Assembly: GCA_032209605.1 (NCBI GenBank)
Contig: JASFXZ010000076.1
Coordinates: forward strand, 1-64,000
Direction of reading: 5' to 3'
Source: Mactromeris polynyma
Taxonomy: Eukaryota; Mollusca; Bivalvia; Venerida; Mactridae
DNA: 64,000 nucleotides
Shown here piece after piece: positions 22,766-34,800 of the stretch; within the stretch, counting starts at the first letter, position 1; each line of letters starts with the position of its first letter. The notes beneath the pieces were generated by a model that worked only from the letters and a program-made list of their open reading frames with translations, had not been told where the DNA came from and did not search any database. A program made the position numbers and the translations under genes.

Positions 22766-23211
22766 CCCCCTTTTTATGGACAATATGAATTTTTATCTCT
22801 TACTCAGTGCTTGTCAATTACTTGTTGTTTGTCGTTTCTGTCTGTTTATTTTAGTTATTTTGTTATCGTCTAATTGCTTTGTCGTTAAATCAAATGTGTT
22901 TAATGATAGCTATAGCGTCGTCGCTAAAATGTTCATTTGAACCCCTTACGTTTTCGAAGTAGCCATATCAACTTTGTTCCACATACTGTGAGTGTGTAGC
23001 GAAACTTGTACATGACTGTAAAGATACTGCACGATGATATTTTGCACTTTAAAAATCATGAAACCATATCGTTATTAGTGAAAAGCTTATAAATATGCTA
23101 TACAATGTTTTCGATTAATGATATTCGAGCGAACATTAATTAGTATAAGTCGTGTAAGTACAACAGTTGTAGATGACCAACGAAATATATAATATTGTAA
23201 TGAAAAAAAAA
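22766..23211. other. no gene seen
   Basis: AT-rich sequence without recognisable elements. Confidence 0.3.
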
Positions 23212-23310
23212 CTACCTCCCAATGGTCTCGAACTCGGACCCAAAACTAAAAAGCTTAATAAGCATTGTAAGGCGCGGACTCGCTACTACCTGAGCAATCA
23301 CGGCTGTTAG
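23212..23310 (-). repeat. tRNA-derived SINE head
   Basis: Minus-strand A box gattgctcaggtagtagcg and B box ggtccgagttcgagacc with an insert between them. Confidence 0.5.
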
Positions 23311-23579
23311 TTTTAAGAAATCGATATCACAATAAATAGTTTTGCTTGTTATTCGATTTACCTATTTTGATCAATAAAGGTAGTCAAACAATGTAAACAT
23401 TGCATGACGTCACTCTCAACTTATCATGTTATACTTATATACTTATATAAAAAACCTGATCACTGAAAACAGACTCAACCATTATATTGTAGGGAGATTA
23501 TGATTTATCGGCTAAATATCTGTTATAAAAGCGTCGCGGTTATGACTGCTTACAGGCTACTTTATTTATTACACCACTG

Positions 23580-23655
23580 TCTCTGTGGCGTAGTGGTATA
23601 AAAGAGCGCTACATAATTGAAACATTGCTGGTTCGAGTCCTAACAAGGGAACTTT
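23580..23655 (+). repeat. tRNA-like sequence
   Basis: A-box-like tggcgtagtggtataa and B box ctggttcgagtccta at plausible spacing. The acceptor ends do not pair cleanly. Confidence 0.45.
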
Positions 23656-23941
23656 TTTCCCCTAGAAACTGTCTTAAATTATTATTTATACAATTTTATT
23701 AAATTAAATAATAAAGATTTAATGTATTTTGTCATACATTAATTTATGTATCATTTTTTCTCTCTTTATTGTACTGTTTCTTGGATTTCTCTATTTAGTG
23801 CATTTCAATATGATACAATTAACAAAAATTTGTATGTCATACAAACAGTGTACGAAACATAATGTTTCATTCAATATATCAAATAGTTTCACATTTCAAA
23901 TGCAGAGTCCGTGTCTGAGCAATCAGTTGATTCATCGGCGG

Positions 23942-24230
23942 TTAAGGGGGCTCCTCATCACTCACATCTATTATGAAACTTTCGACCATTCTGTCAATGG
24001 GTTGGTCATTTTGACGAAAGCGTTTTTCCACATCATCAACGTGATTGCAGCATTTCTCGACAGACATGTCTGAAATCGCATCTTCAGTTAGCATCACCAC
24101 ATCCTACATCTTAAAAATCATATAGGCTGCAGCCATTGTACCCTTTATATGAGCCCAAATAAGTTCAATCGCATTTAGTTCTGCGTGGTACCGAGGCAAT
24201 AGCAATCACACTTTCATAAGATCATTTCAT
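23942..24230 (-). pseudogene. DDE transposase C-terminal fragment
   Basis: The minus strand reads LPRYHAELNAIELIWAHIKG, the P-Y-x-x-L-N-x-I-E-x-x-W block around the third catalytic residue of Tc1/mariner-like (DDE_3) transposases. A roughly 60-residue tail follows, including ISDMSVEKCCNHVDDVEK, and ends DEEPP-stop. There is one in-frame TAG after MIFKM. No 5' half was found. Confidence 0.65.
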
Positions 24231-24444
24231 ACACGACGATTTCAGTTTAAAATGATAGCAATTGCTCAACTAAATCATTTTAAAATAAGTAAGTCAGAGT
24301 ATCAACTGTGTAATTTGAATCCTATTCAATAGGTGTGATATGTTTATGTATATTTATCATGTATATGATCCACGAACACGAGATACACGGACAAATTCAT
24401 TCATTTTACTGCAAACATTTTATTCTACGATTTAAAAAAAACAT
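24231..24444. other. no gene seen
   Basis: AT-rich; any 5' part of the transposase is too decayed to read. Confidence 0.3.
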
Positions 24445-24520
24445 ACATGTGGTGAGACTTGAACACAGACCTTGCGCATCAAATAACCGCGGCACTCACC
24501 ACTAGGCTACAGCGCTTATA
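24445..24520 (-). repeat. tRNA-derived SINE head
   Basis: On the minus strand, tgtagcctagtggtgagtgc (A box) and gtgttcaagtctcacc (B box) sit at tRNA spacing. A functional tRNA is possible but the acceptor stem looks poor. Confidence 0.5.
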
Positions 24521-25035
24521 GTCATAAACACATACAATACGAGCATATCAATTAGACGGTTAACCTTGTGATACGCTGATGTACCTATCCAGGTATGTTT
24601 ACATTGCCCGACTGCTTGTAAACAATGGTCAAGTGAACATCGGCAAACTATACCATGTGTATATTTACACTGTTTATATTGCACAAGTGAGTGTACAGAT
24701 AGGTCCACGTGCAAACACTTTCCTTTAAGACCTTACATAATCCTTTAAGACACTATCATCTGTCATATCTTGCCATATCAAGTACGGTTTACAGACATAA
24801 CTTCCTTTAGTCTTAAAACGTTAATGTCCGGCGCCCAGTAAAAACAGATGTGAAAATCTATCAAGTATTGATTTACTTAAAATCTTATCTGCAGAAGTTC
24901 TCATTATGCCAGGATTATAACCTTTCCTTATGTACTTTTTAAGTACTTTCACAATTAACTGATAAATGTTGCATCTGTTGTGAATTTTGCGATTTTTTTA
25001 TAACAGATCTCCATAAAATTGGGTTTAGTAATACA

Positions 25036-25120
25036 TAGTTCCCACATCTACAATATTTACCTGTTCTTAACTGTCGGCCATTTTGATAGGCAAAAACTGA
25101 CACGCCCTTATAGGAGTAAT
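25036..25120. repeat. short dispersed repeat
   Basis: The stretch ttcccacatctacaatattt to ggccattttgataggcaa matches 35815-35900. Confidence 0.5.
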
Positions 25121-25429
25121 TTCCAAATACGCGATAATTGAGAAAATGCAAAGGGAATTTGCATGTGACAACTACCTTTTCTTCAACTAACTGAGTCAAA
25201 TGCCCACATGGTAATATTGTAGATGTGGGAACTATGTGTTCCTGTCTCTGACATAGATTTGACACTAGTGCCATATTTCAAAATAATGTCAGGATATTTA
25301 CGGCTTAAATAACTAAACGTCTTACATAATTCATGACAACAATAACCTGGTTTTAGAAGTTTGTCTGTAAGTAGAATGTCATCTAGATTATTGTTGGACT
25401 TCCGTGTAATAATTGTAAAATTATTAATT

Positions 25430-25800
25430 TCATGGTTTTAATGTACATGTCTTACAATGCATACGTATGTTTTGTAATCAGGGGATGTCATTGTAAGTAC
25501 TATTCCAATCTGCTCTGTTCTGACCGTTCCGTTCCGTCTGATCTGGTCTCGTACTGTGTTTGTACATATTAATCATCTGTCTGTCTGAACCATATGTATG
25601 CGTTGGTTTAAATCATCCGATATTTCATTTGTTAAAATATTGACACCTTTATTCGGTGTTGTCACTTTATGACTTATTGTCAGATGTGTTATTGCAGTTC
25701 TTGCTTTTAATTGTTCTTGCACGACATTCAATTCTCGTCCAATTATTCCCACTGTGCATTCTTGGTTTATTGGTAATTTTTCGTAACTGCATATGACAGC
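25430..25800. repeat. dispersed duplication P, copy 1
   Basis: It aligns with 41740-42110 through tacaatgcatacgtatgttt, atctgtctgtctgaacca and gcagttcttgcttttaattg. Similarity stops before the peptide-gene leader exon, so no exon copy is present here. Confidence 0.75.
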
Positions 25801-25864
25801 ATAACTCTATTGCTTTTGGTTTTATATACATGTGTACAAAATAAGACTGTGTTAAGTTTGTGTA

Positions 25865-26225
25865 TGTCGTAGTGATTTTTTTACAAGTTTTGTGTCCGTG
25901 CGTAACAAAATAATATTCTTGAAATGATACTTAGATTTCGATAATATCTAGCAAGTGTCAGTTAAGATAATATTATCCAGCTACCAAACATATCAATAGT
26001 ACCCGGTACTGATTTATAATAGAGACCATTCAATAACCAGACAAAAAGAATACCTATTTATCTACATAGTTTATCTCAATCAACAAATCCGGTTAGCTCA
26101 GTTGGTAGCGCACTAGACTATGACATTGAAGGTCCGGGTTCCAGAGATAGGACAGGTCATGATATGTAGTATCATTTGGGGTACTCCTTTGGGGTAGTTG
26201 TCAGTTGGCTATTGAAATATAGAGT
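25865..26225 (+). repeat. dispersed duplication Q with SINE head, copy 1
   Basis: It aligns with 38430-38815 from gtccgtgcgtaacaaa through tagtacccggtactgattta into a tRNA-like head (ccggttagctcagttggtag, gtccgggttccag) at about 26090. Q directly follows P here, but in the other locus Q lies 3 kb before P. Confidence 0.75.
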
Positions 26226-26267
26226 AAACAATGTTTTAAATTATCATTATGTTTTTGTTATTTAATT

Positions 26268-26611
26268 CACATAATTTATTCACATATGAGCACAAACTTC
26301 AATGTTTCCTTTTTAAAATGATATAAAAACAATTATGATTGATTATTATCTTCATGCTTTCCTGTTTGATTTAAAATTGTTATTATTGATCCTTATTGAT
26401 CCTTATATCTTTTTAACTGAAAAACAAACGAAAAACTGTAATTTCATAAAATATCCCATTTTTAGATACATATTTAAAGTATTTATATTTAAAGTACAAT
26501 ATTTATTCACATATGTGCATAAACTACAAAATATAAATATTTTAATGGTGTTTTTAAAATGCGAATTAAATGTGATCTTCATGCTTCCCTGTTTGATTTA
26601 AATTAGCAATT
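26268..26611. repeat. diverged direct duplication of about 105 bp
   Basis: attcacatatgagcacaaac to cttcatgctttcctgtttga (26268-26385) recurs at 26504-26611 with substitutions, separated by about 120 bp. Confidence 0.55.
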
Positions 26612-27596
26612 ATTTGAAAAAAAATGAAAATACAATTTTTTTTCCAATAATTTTGAATACACAATATATTGCGGTGTACGCGTGATCGGTATCCAACAGT
26701 GCGTGTACAGCATGACATCTAACTGAAGTGACCAAGCCGGATGCAGCGATTATACAAGCTGTTAATTAACAATTAGTGCTCTTTATAGGGAAACATTTGG
26801 GGGGAAATGTGACATTTTATAGAATAGCCTTGAAATAAAATATTGGAGTGGTTAATTATAAATTGACTTTTTAATCTGTAAAGGTGTAAACTTTAAAACA
26901 TGATTATAATAAATACATTTTTTTATAATGATATCGTTTAACTTGATATTTAAAAGTGAAAATATTATATTAATATTGTAATACAGATGTTACAGTTATT
27001 TAGACAAATAGCCTGCATAACTTATGTAATGTAAATTTAAAACCACTAGGTTTGATATTCGTTTTATAAGTTGTATAGCGTTTTTCGAGAAAAGAGACGA
27101 AAGAGAGATCATTCAATGAATAATATACACTAAATACTGTTCGTATGCATAATTTCACTTCAATAGTAAGACAACGTAGCTTGATGTTTTTTGCAAAAAT
27201 GATAAAACTTATACCAAAGACCTAAATACCATTTATTTCGGTCTTTGCTTATACTTTATTCAAACTACAGGCGTGAATGTTATACATATTGTCCGGCGTA
27301 CACACTTTTACATAACATATCACAATTATTTCAATTAGATATTATCACCAATGCACGCATGATGACGGTATAAATAATTGCATTCCATCGTCAAAATACG
27401 AGATCATGTTTTTGAATGTAACATACAAAATAAGTAGTTGTATTTTTTCAGTGTCATTGTAATTTGAGTTGAAAAAAGACAAATGTAGCTTTGCGATGCT
27501 AGAAAGCTAAGTAGCTAACATCTGCAAACAAACAAGACAAAACCGTATGGTGCATAATTCAATTTTAAATTATTTGTTTCGAAAGAGGCTACACTA
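26612..27596. other. no gene seen
   Basis: Very AT-rich, with stops in every frame. Confidence 0.4.
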
Positions 27597-29093
27597 TAAG
27601 GCCTAAATTAAAAATATGTTTGTTTGCCCTTTACCGACCGACCCGAGATTTGGCCGCCGACTCAAACAATTTTTTTTTTTTTTTTTTTAATTTATTTTTT
27701 TCGTTATAAACCCAACTATGCACCATTATGTCACAAAAAAGTATGGCACAAAAATGGTCATAGTTGCCCTTATAATATTTTCATCAACAATTATTGAAGC
27801 CTCGTGCTCATACTCACTTAAACATATGGGCTATATAAAGTATTAAAAATAAGTACACGTGAAAGTGTCAATTTTGCTTTCATTTCACTAGCGGATTCAG
27901 GGGGGGGGGCACCTGGCGCCTCCCCCCCTAAAATTCCCAAACCTTACATGATTGTCCATGCGCGTAGGAGCTGGGGCCGCAGTAGCCGCGGACATTTTAT
28001 GACCCTACTTCTCATCTGTATCTTAAACTAGTCCAAACCAGTCACACATTGTATTGGCATTCAGCCAAGATATTTAATACGCATCATCGCTACCAGACAG
28101 GGACCGTCGCTAGTAACCTGACTGCTATCTAGGGTGTGAAAACAGTCGGCGGATAAATGAAGATATGAAAGGAAGCATACTAACCAAGTGACGAGTATAT
28201 TTATATTGGCATTGTTGTGAATCTTAAAATTTTGATAATTACATTAACTTGACGATCAATTAAATGGCGATAATCTCATTTACTCAGTGCACACAGACAC
28301 GAATTAAATACATATTCTGAATCTCCATTAAGAAAGTAGACTTTGAAATGGATGTTCCAAAAATATATATCCCTAAAAGTCCCGTGTATTTTTACAAAAT
28401 TACATATATCACAGACATATAAACCATGTACGTGCACATATACATGTATGAGTAAATGTAATAATTTTTTAAACAAATTTTCGGAAAATATCATTTTCAG
28501 TGATGGATTTTGCGCCTGTCAAAGGCGATTTCCTTAAAATGTTCTCATCGGGAGGGGAAACCCCTCCAGCACCCACCCCATCCGCGGCCCCAATGCTCAA
28601 TACCTTCCTACGCGTGTGATGTCTGAGTATGAATACGAAAATATACTGATATCCTTAATTACAAGATTTTCAAATAAGCGATTCTGATTTATTGTAGCAT
28701 TATATTTTATCATTATGATGTTTATTAACAGTCATTGCCGTTTTATAAGACTTGAACCAAAAATCCCAAAAAAGTTACGCCCCCAAGACCAAATCCTGGA
28801 TCCGCCTCTGCATTTTACCAACATTAATTTTTCTGAATTGATCCGAGCTTATGTTAACCATGGTTTTGACAACCACGTCATTTAATCGTATCTTTTTTAA
28901 TATTTACAATTATTTTACTGTACCCGCCCACCCCATGTACCACGTGCCGAAATTACCACGCACGAACAATACATTTCGACTAAAACATATTAAATTTTCC
29001 ACAATAAAATAAAATATTTTTCCTACCTACCTACCCACCTCTAAAATCTAGGGTCGGTAAAGGGCAAACAAAGACTTTATAATTATGGCCTAA
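27597..29093. mobile_element. 1.5-kb inverted-repeat element with a nested insertion
   Basis: The left end ggcctaaat...tttgtttgccctttaccgacc pairs with the right end gggtcggtaaagggcaaaca...ggcct, over about 45 bp. No transposase is readable. A hAT-like element at 27897-28806 sits inside, so the outer element is older. Confidence 0.7.
27897..28806. mobile_element. hAT-like non-autonomous element
   Basis: The ends tagcggattcagg and cctggatccgcctctg resemble the cagnggcggatccagg termini of many hAT elements. The flanking octamers catttcac (left) and cattttac (right) match at 7 of 8 bases, as expected of an 8-bp target duplication. No transposase is readable. Confidence 0.6.
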
Positions 29094-29680
29094 GTGTCAT
29101 AAATATATAATACATTCTGATAAATTAGTACAGCCCGGGGCAATTTCATTATGCTGATTAAACTGGCTAATTGAAGTGGCTAATCAAGGCGCGAACGAAT
29201 ATCGACCCTGTATCGATTTTTAACCAGCGCGCCTAAGCGCGCCTGGTTTTAGTACTCATACAGTTTTCCAACACTGCCACCCTAAATAGTCCGTTTTCAG
29301 CCGAACCGAATAACTGTAGAAAAAAAGTCAAATAGTCCGACTATTTCGCTGATACTACACGCGCTATAAGATAACACAATGGCTTTTTGCTTTGTTTTCT
29401 TTCGAAAATAGTTTATTCAAAATATACTTTTATAATTATATTATTGTATTGTATGTTCGGGAATGTTCATGTAGTTTTTTGTGCATGTGTATATACGCGT
29501 TTTGGCGGTGACCCCATAACTCAGAAAAAAACCAACGCAACAAGAAATAGTCCGACGATTCCATTGATGAATCATAACACATCGGTAGTTTTTTTTGTTT
29601 TTTATAAAGAATATCATTTTTTCAATATATTTTTTAAAAATGTATTGTCTCGGGAATGTTGACATAATTGTAAACTTGTG
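29094..29680. other. no gene seen; upstream of the OB-fold-like gene
   Basis: AT-rich with overlapping frames on both strands at 29387-29728 that lack motifs. Confidence 0.35.
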
Positions 29681-29689
29681 TGTATGAAT

Positions 29690-29778
29690 ATAGCGTCGGT
29701 CCGTCGGTCGTGTTCTCATGGCAGCCATTGAAGTAGTCGTTATTTAGTGTCTCACTACTGATTCTTGAAAGATCAACG
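29690..29778 (+). other. probable non-coding first exon of the OB-fold-like gene
   Basis: A strong donor (caacg|gtaagtg) at 29778/29779 fits a 5' UTR exon, because the next acceptor lies directly against the start ATG at 31619. Its 5' end is not defined by the sequence, so the start given is nominal. Confidence 0.4.
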
Positions 29779-30347
29779 GTAAGTGTATTTTCGATTTGTA
29801 TCTGTTGTATTACATGTTCGCCTCCTATTATATTTGTGAACTACTGTATTATTATTGTTTATGTGTTAGTGTCTACTGTTGATATTAAATTGCGTCGGTT
29901 GAGGCCTATATATCTTGTATCGGATGATGTACATGCGCTTCTTGCGTAGTAAGTATCCGCCATTTTGTTTCATTTTATAAACATCCTGTATTATGTCTGG
30001 AATTTTCATTATAAACTTGGGTGATTATAGGCTTATATAGCGTACGGTTATGATAATTTATTTATATAATTTTGTTGTAAAGCGAAGGCAGGAAATATCA
30101 TTGCATCGTCGGTATTACCCGATACGGGGTTATTATTAAATTGTGTCGTTTGACGTCCAGGCTTTTTATTATGCAACTTGGTTATATTTATTGCATGTGC
30201 TCTGTATAAATAAGAATATTAATATTTTTTTGCCGATACATGGTTATTACAATACTTCGGAGCGATTTTGTATGTTTATAATTGTAGTTGCAACGATATA
30301 ATTACTGACCTATTTATTTTGTTGATTCGGCCCCGTGTCATTTCGCA

Positions 30348-31106
30348 CACAGGTGGCCGGTGCGTAGCCATGACATTTAAAACCCGCATTGAAAAAAGTA
30401 TATTGCAATATCAAACAACTTTCAAATCGACATACAGACGCGGAGATCGCTATTTTTCACTCATAGTTTTCCTTTTACGCGAATGCTGCCTTTTTGACAG
30501 ATGGTACCCGGCTCTGCGTAAGAACACATTTTGTAAGCCGAAAACCAAAAAACTTGGTTTTCGGCTTACGAAATGTGTTCTTACGCAGAGCCGGGTACCA
30601 CCTTTCAAAATGGCTGCGTTCGCGTAAAACGAAAGTTGAGAGCGAAAAAATAGCGATCTCCGCGTCTGTATGACGATTTGTAAGTTGTTTGATATTGAAA
30701 TATACTTTTTTAAATGTTTCTTATTGAAATCTAAAGTCGTTCGTCAGGTGAATAGCGATTTATAGTAGTTTTGTTCTGAAAATACCGACTCGGTCTAACG
30801 GTAGGAAGTTGTCCGACCTAGCCATTCTTGATGTTTGACGTTAAAAACAACAGTCTATTCTGTTTGTGAATATTTTTTGAGTATATACACTGTCGACATA
30901 AATCCCTTGTGTGTATTTTAAGACATCAGTGATAAAAATCGGTTGAGAAATGGCTTTGAAAAGTACGTCAAAGCAAATGTGTGTATATATTTTCATTGTA
31001 AATGTTTATGAAGTTGGACACCTTTATCTTACTATAAGAACAGAGTGAAAAATATTTTTTTTCAATGCGGGTTTAAAATGTCATGGCTACGCACCGGCCA
31101 CCTGTG
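30348..31106. repeat. long hairpin, one arm interrupted
   Basis: The left arm starts cacaggtggccggtgcgtag and runs to the centre near 30551. The right arm runs from there to about 30710, breaks, and resumes at about 31057-31106, ending ctacgcaccggccacctgtg. The arm interruption is about 340 bp. Pairing is nearly perfect around the centre (gtacccggctctgcgtaaga). It lies in the first intron of the OB-fold-like gene and behaves like a fold-back transposon. Confidence 0.85.
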
Positions 31107-31459
31107 ATTTCGCACTTTACTATCTTCTATAAATACAATACCGGTGTACACAAAACGTTTTTATCAAGATTTTTATTTGTCTGGGAAGCTGATCTTTAAA
31201 TATGTGCTGTTAATTGGTTGAACATCTGACCTATTGTTGATTTGGTTGTTCCCAGTGCACTGCGCACACATTAGGTATTTGCATTCTCTGTTATTCATTG
31301 GTACACACCCATAAATATCTGTATTATACCGCTTATACAATTGTATTTACAACTAAATAATTATTGACTTACTTATTTGTTGATTCTGTCATATATTCTT
31401 CGGAACTATTTACAAACACTACATATTGGGGATTTGGACATCATTACATGTATTACGAA

Positions 31460-31545
31460 AAATTGCACTGGTGCAGCGAGTGATTCTATACAACTCCCTT
31501 GATTACCCACTCAGTATGCTAACCATTATACCACTACAACTTACC
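31460..31545 (-). repeat. weak tRNA-like sequence
   Basis: A minus-strand A-box-like tgtagtggtataatggttagc is seen with no good B box. Confidence 0.3.
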
Positions 31546-32883
31546 TTCTAATGTTCTGATAAAGAAGCATGCTTGAAAACTCTTATATTAATATGTTGTT
31601 TTGTTATTTTATTTTCAGATGTCAATAGAACAACTTTTTACCAATAGAGGGACTGGACCCTACTCGAAGCCTTTGAAGGTGATAGTGGTCATTACAGGCG
31701 AGATCGTCTCATACCGTGATGGGAGAAACAATGACTGAATCACTGAACGTGGCCATTGCGGACTCAGAAAGATGTATACGGGGTGTTGTGTATGATCCCC
31801 TGAAATTTGCAAAATTCAGGGAAGGGAACTCCCTAGTTCTGAGAGATATAATTCGTAAGACGGACGACAATAATCATGCCATTGTCATCACGTAAAATAC
31901 AAAAGTCTTTATAACTACGGATATTGACGTGCCGGACTACCTGGTGGAAGCGGGGAGGAAGATCATATACCCACCACCAGCAGATGTGGTACCAATTGCA
32001 GAGGCTGTGAGATCCCCACCCAGGGCAAGAGTGTCCGTTACCGAGAAAATTGTACAGGTTAGTTTTCATTCTTGTTCTGTTAATTACAAACAACAGGTGA
32101 AGGTAAATACACATTCACTAAAAATGTTAGTTAAGTTCCATTCAACCGCTCTCCACACTTTAGCAGCAACATTCACACACATAAAGCTCCATCATGTAAA
32201 GTCCAAAAAAACCATCCCTATGAAGTTAAGACTTGCAAATGTATACGTTTTTGGTTATCCGTTAATATGGACACCTTGGTTTTTATGTCTCCTGTTTTCA
32301 TGTATTCAGTAATTTAAAGAAAAATAAGTTCAGTCAGTTAACAGACTGTCCATTGATTTTTTGAGAGATATATGTCTATCCTACTGATAAATGAATGTTG
32401 CTTGTTTTGCTTGTTTCGCTTCTTTGTTTGATGTTTACATTATTTGTGTGGGTGTTAATGGATAATGTCCTATTATTTTCACTGCTATACCAACATAAAC
32501 ATTGTTGCTACCTGACTATGGACAGGTGATAATTTTTGATATTTATGCACCTCTTATTATTGGTTGTATATAGCAAAATTTAAACAGATTATTGTCACAC
32601 AGCAGGTTATACATGTTATGGTTATTACTGATAGCTTTATCATGATTTTATATTAAATTAGCATATTTTAATTGCTGTTAGGATTGACAACTGCCAACTG
32701 TTATTGTAATATCATTGTCTTACACATTTTACCAAATAGTATCACAACGCACACTTGTTGTTTGTTTTTTATTGTACTTTAGCATACAGTTTTGAACACA
32801 ATGGCCACCAATCTAGACATGTGATTACAAGGTAGTGTTCACCAATATTAGACTTAATACAATCGCTTTGTGTTTAATTACAG

Positions 32884-33099
32884 GAGGAGGAGACAAAAAC
32901 CCTCAGTGTCCGGGGGGAGAGTGTGAACCTCAAATCAATCCATTTGGAAGATGGTAGTTTAAAGGTCCAGGTGGCCCTATGGAGGGAGGCCTCATCTGTT
33001 GAATGTAGGCCAGGGGATCATGTAACAATAACAGATGTTACTACCAACATTTACCAGGGCGAGACAAGCCTACAGACTACAGTACGCTCTGAGATCAAG
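32884..33099 (+). CDS. second coding exon of the OB-fold-like gene
   Basis: attacag|gaggaggag and gatcaag|gtaatac bound 72 codons without stops. The block ALWRE, CRPGDHVTITDV, then IYQGETSLQTT fits an OB-fold in replication protein A style. Such domains bind single-stranded DNA in well studied members; that role is inference here. Confidence 0.6.
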
Positions 33100-33688
33100 G
33101 TAATACAGTTATGAATTTAAAACTTATTAGACTAACTCTGTGTGCATTTACATCACATATCATATGAAAAATCCCTTAGTATTTATATATTCACTTGAAT
33201 ACAGAAGGCAGTTGTATGGTATTCACACTGTTTATGCCACTAAGGGACTATTGTACTGCTTGCAATACTTCAGACACTTTTTGTTTCTGGTGTTGTTGTT
33301 TCTTGTTTTTCTTCGACTCTAGAACAAATTTTACAAGTAATACTTTAATGGAATATCCACTATCAATTGAAAATGTGTAGCCCACAAAATGCCTTGACTC
33401 ACATTTTTTTCTAGTTTGAATGCAAACTAACATGTGTAGGATGTTAGCCATGATGGTATTTTGTAAAATATATTAGAATTAGTACCTTGGGAACATTTAG
33501 AAATTGAATATTACAAATCAGCATAAACCAGGCAATAGAAATGTTTTGCCAGCAAAACACATTTTGCTAGATGCAGCCAACCTAATATATGTAACCAAAC
33601 ACTGTATGGAACTTGGTATTACAGCGTATGTTTCTTATTCAGTAATTTTTTTGGTTTGTTCTAATCCTTTACATTTTTATAATTGTAG

Positions 33689-33910
33689 AAGACTGATACA
33701 CCAACAGTTGTGTCCAGGGTGTTGGTTGTTGGTGTTTCTGTTGAAGAGAGTGAAACAGAGTTGCTAATAGATGATGACAGCATCATCCCTGTGCCAAGTG
33801 AGCTGCTGGCTGCTGCTGTAAGCAGTGATGGGCCGGTCGACATTGAGATGCTTACAGCTGCTGGACCACTCACCCTGGTGATAACTTGCAAGGGTAGCGA
33901 AGTTTTGTAA
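33689..33910 (+). CDS. last coding exon of the OB-fold-like gene
   Basis: aattgtag|aagactg opens 73 codons ending TAA at 33908-33910. The peptide alternates acidic (EESETELLIDDDS) and hydrophobic segments. Minus-strand frames over it are shadows. Confidence 0.55.
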   Translation, partial: KTDTPTVVSRVLVVGVSVEESETELLIDDDSIIPVPSELLAAAVSSDGPVDIEMLTAAGPLTLVITCKGSEVL

Positions 33911-34309
33911 TTGGTTTGGATGAGTGAAAATATTGTAAATATTAGATTGTTTTACATTTGTTGCAGTATTATTTGGGAATAGGGTATTATGCACAAATTT
34001 GGAGATTTTTATTGCTTATTTTATATATATACTAATGTACTATTTCCATATACAATTTTTCTATGCCATTCTCATTGGTTTCTTTTGTTATAAATGTTCA
34101 TGTACTGTTAACAACTTAATATAAATAATATTCTTGTGTAAGCTTTTCTATTTGTTATACAAATCAAAATTTTGCTATCTTGATACCTTTTTCAGTTTAT
34201 ACCAAGTCTATTATTTCTACCCATTACTATTGATCTGGAATTTATAATCTGTACTATTTGCACAAATAATGTTTACCATGCCATTGATCTTGGTACTCCA
34301 AGTGCAAAA

Positions 34310-34800
34310 ACATTAGATACAAGAGCAAATGTTGTATCTAGTCTCATTATGTAATGTGCCCTATAACTAAATACGCTTTTTGTAAATAAACATTGTTGTG
34401 TTCATTTTTTTATGATGATTATGTCCTATTTTACTTAGTTTTACATGTTTTTTATGTCCGTATATATCTCTCATTGGAACATTACAATGATTTGCTAGAT
34501 GCATAGTCAACCCTATTTACATTATTATACATGCATTATTTATTTTACCTAAACAAAAACTAAGCACCCTGTTACACTTACATCTACTGCCATAATGTAA
34601 TGTGTCCTACAACCGTATATTCTCTTTGTAAATAATTAATGTTGTGTACAATTCTTCCTATCGGTTATGTCTTACTTTACATATAAAGGATGTTTATACA
34701 ACGTTTTACATGTTTTTTTTATGTTCTATGTATATATTTCTCATAGGAACATTTCAATGATTTGCTATATGCATAGTATTATTAACATTATGTTACTTGT
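34310..34800. repeat. diverged tandem duplication, about 250-bp unit
   Basis: ttatgtaatgtgccctataa, gtaaataaacattgttgtg and acaatgatttgctagatgca (34340-34502) recur in the same order at 34595-34765. The first copy holds the likely polyadenylation site of the upstream gene. Confidence 0.6.

Larger units (their letters stand above)
31619..33910 (+). pseudogene. OB-fold-like (ssDNA-binding type) gene with disrupted first coding exon
   Basis: Three coding exons: 31619-32057, 32884-33099 and 33689-33910, all joined in phase 0 with GT/AG sites. Exon one starts MSIEQLFTNRGTGPYSKPLK. It hits a TGA at 31736, but the +1 frame continues as MTESLNVAIADSERC and RGVVYDPLKF, and that frame has a TAA at 31893 before reading on to KIVQ. 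Exon two carries SLKVQVALWREASSVECRPG and HVTITDV, the strand pattern and tryptophan of RPA-like OB folds. Exon three ends acidic and hydrophobic (LVITCKGSEVL-stop). The two lesions could be real decay or consensus errors; exons two and three are clean. A polyadenylation signal aataaa lies at 34385. Confidence 0.6.

Noticed and set aside
23729..24073. 114-residue plus-strand frame
   Set aside because: Its second half is the complement of the transposase fragment at 23942-24230 and the first half is AT-rich noise.
30268..30627. 119-residue frame across the hairpin
   Set aside because: It runs through both arms of an inverted repeat and has no domain.
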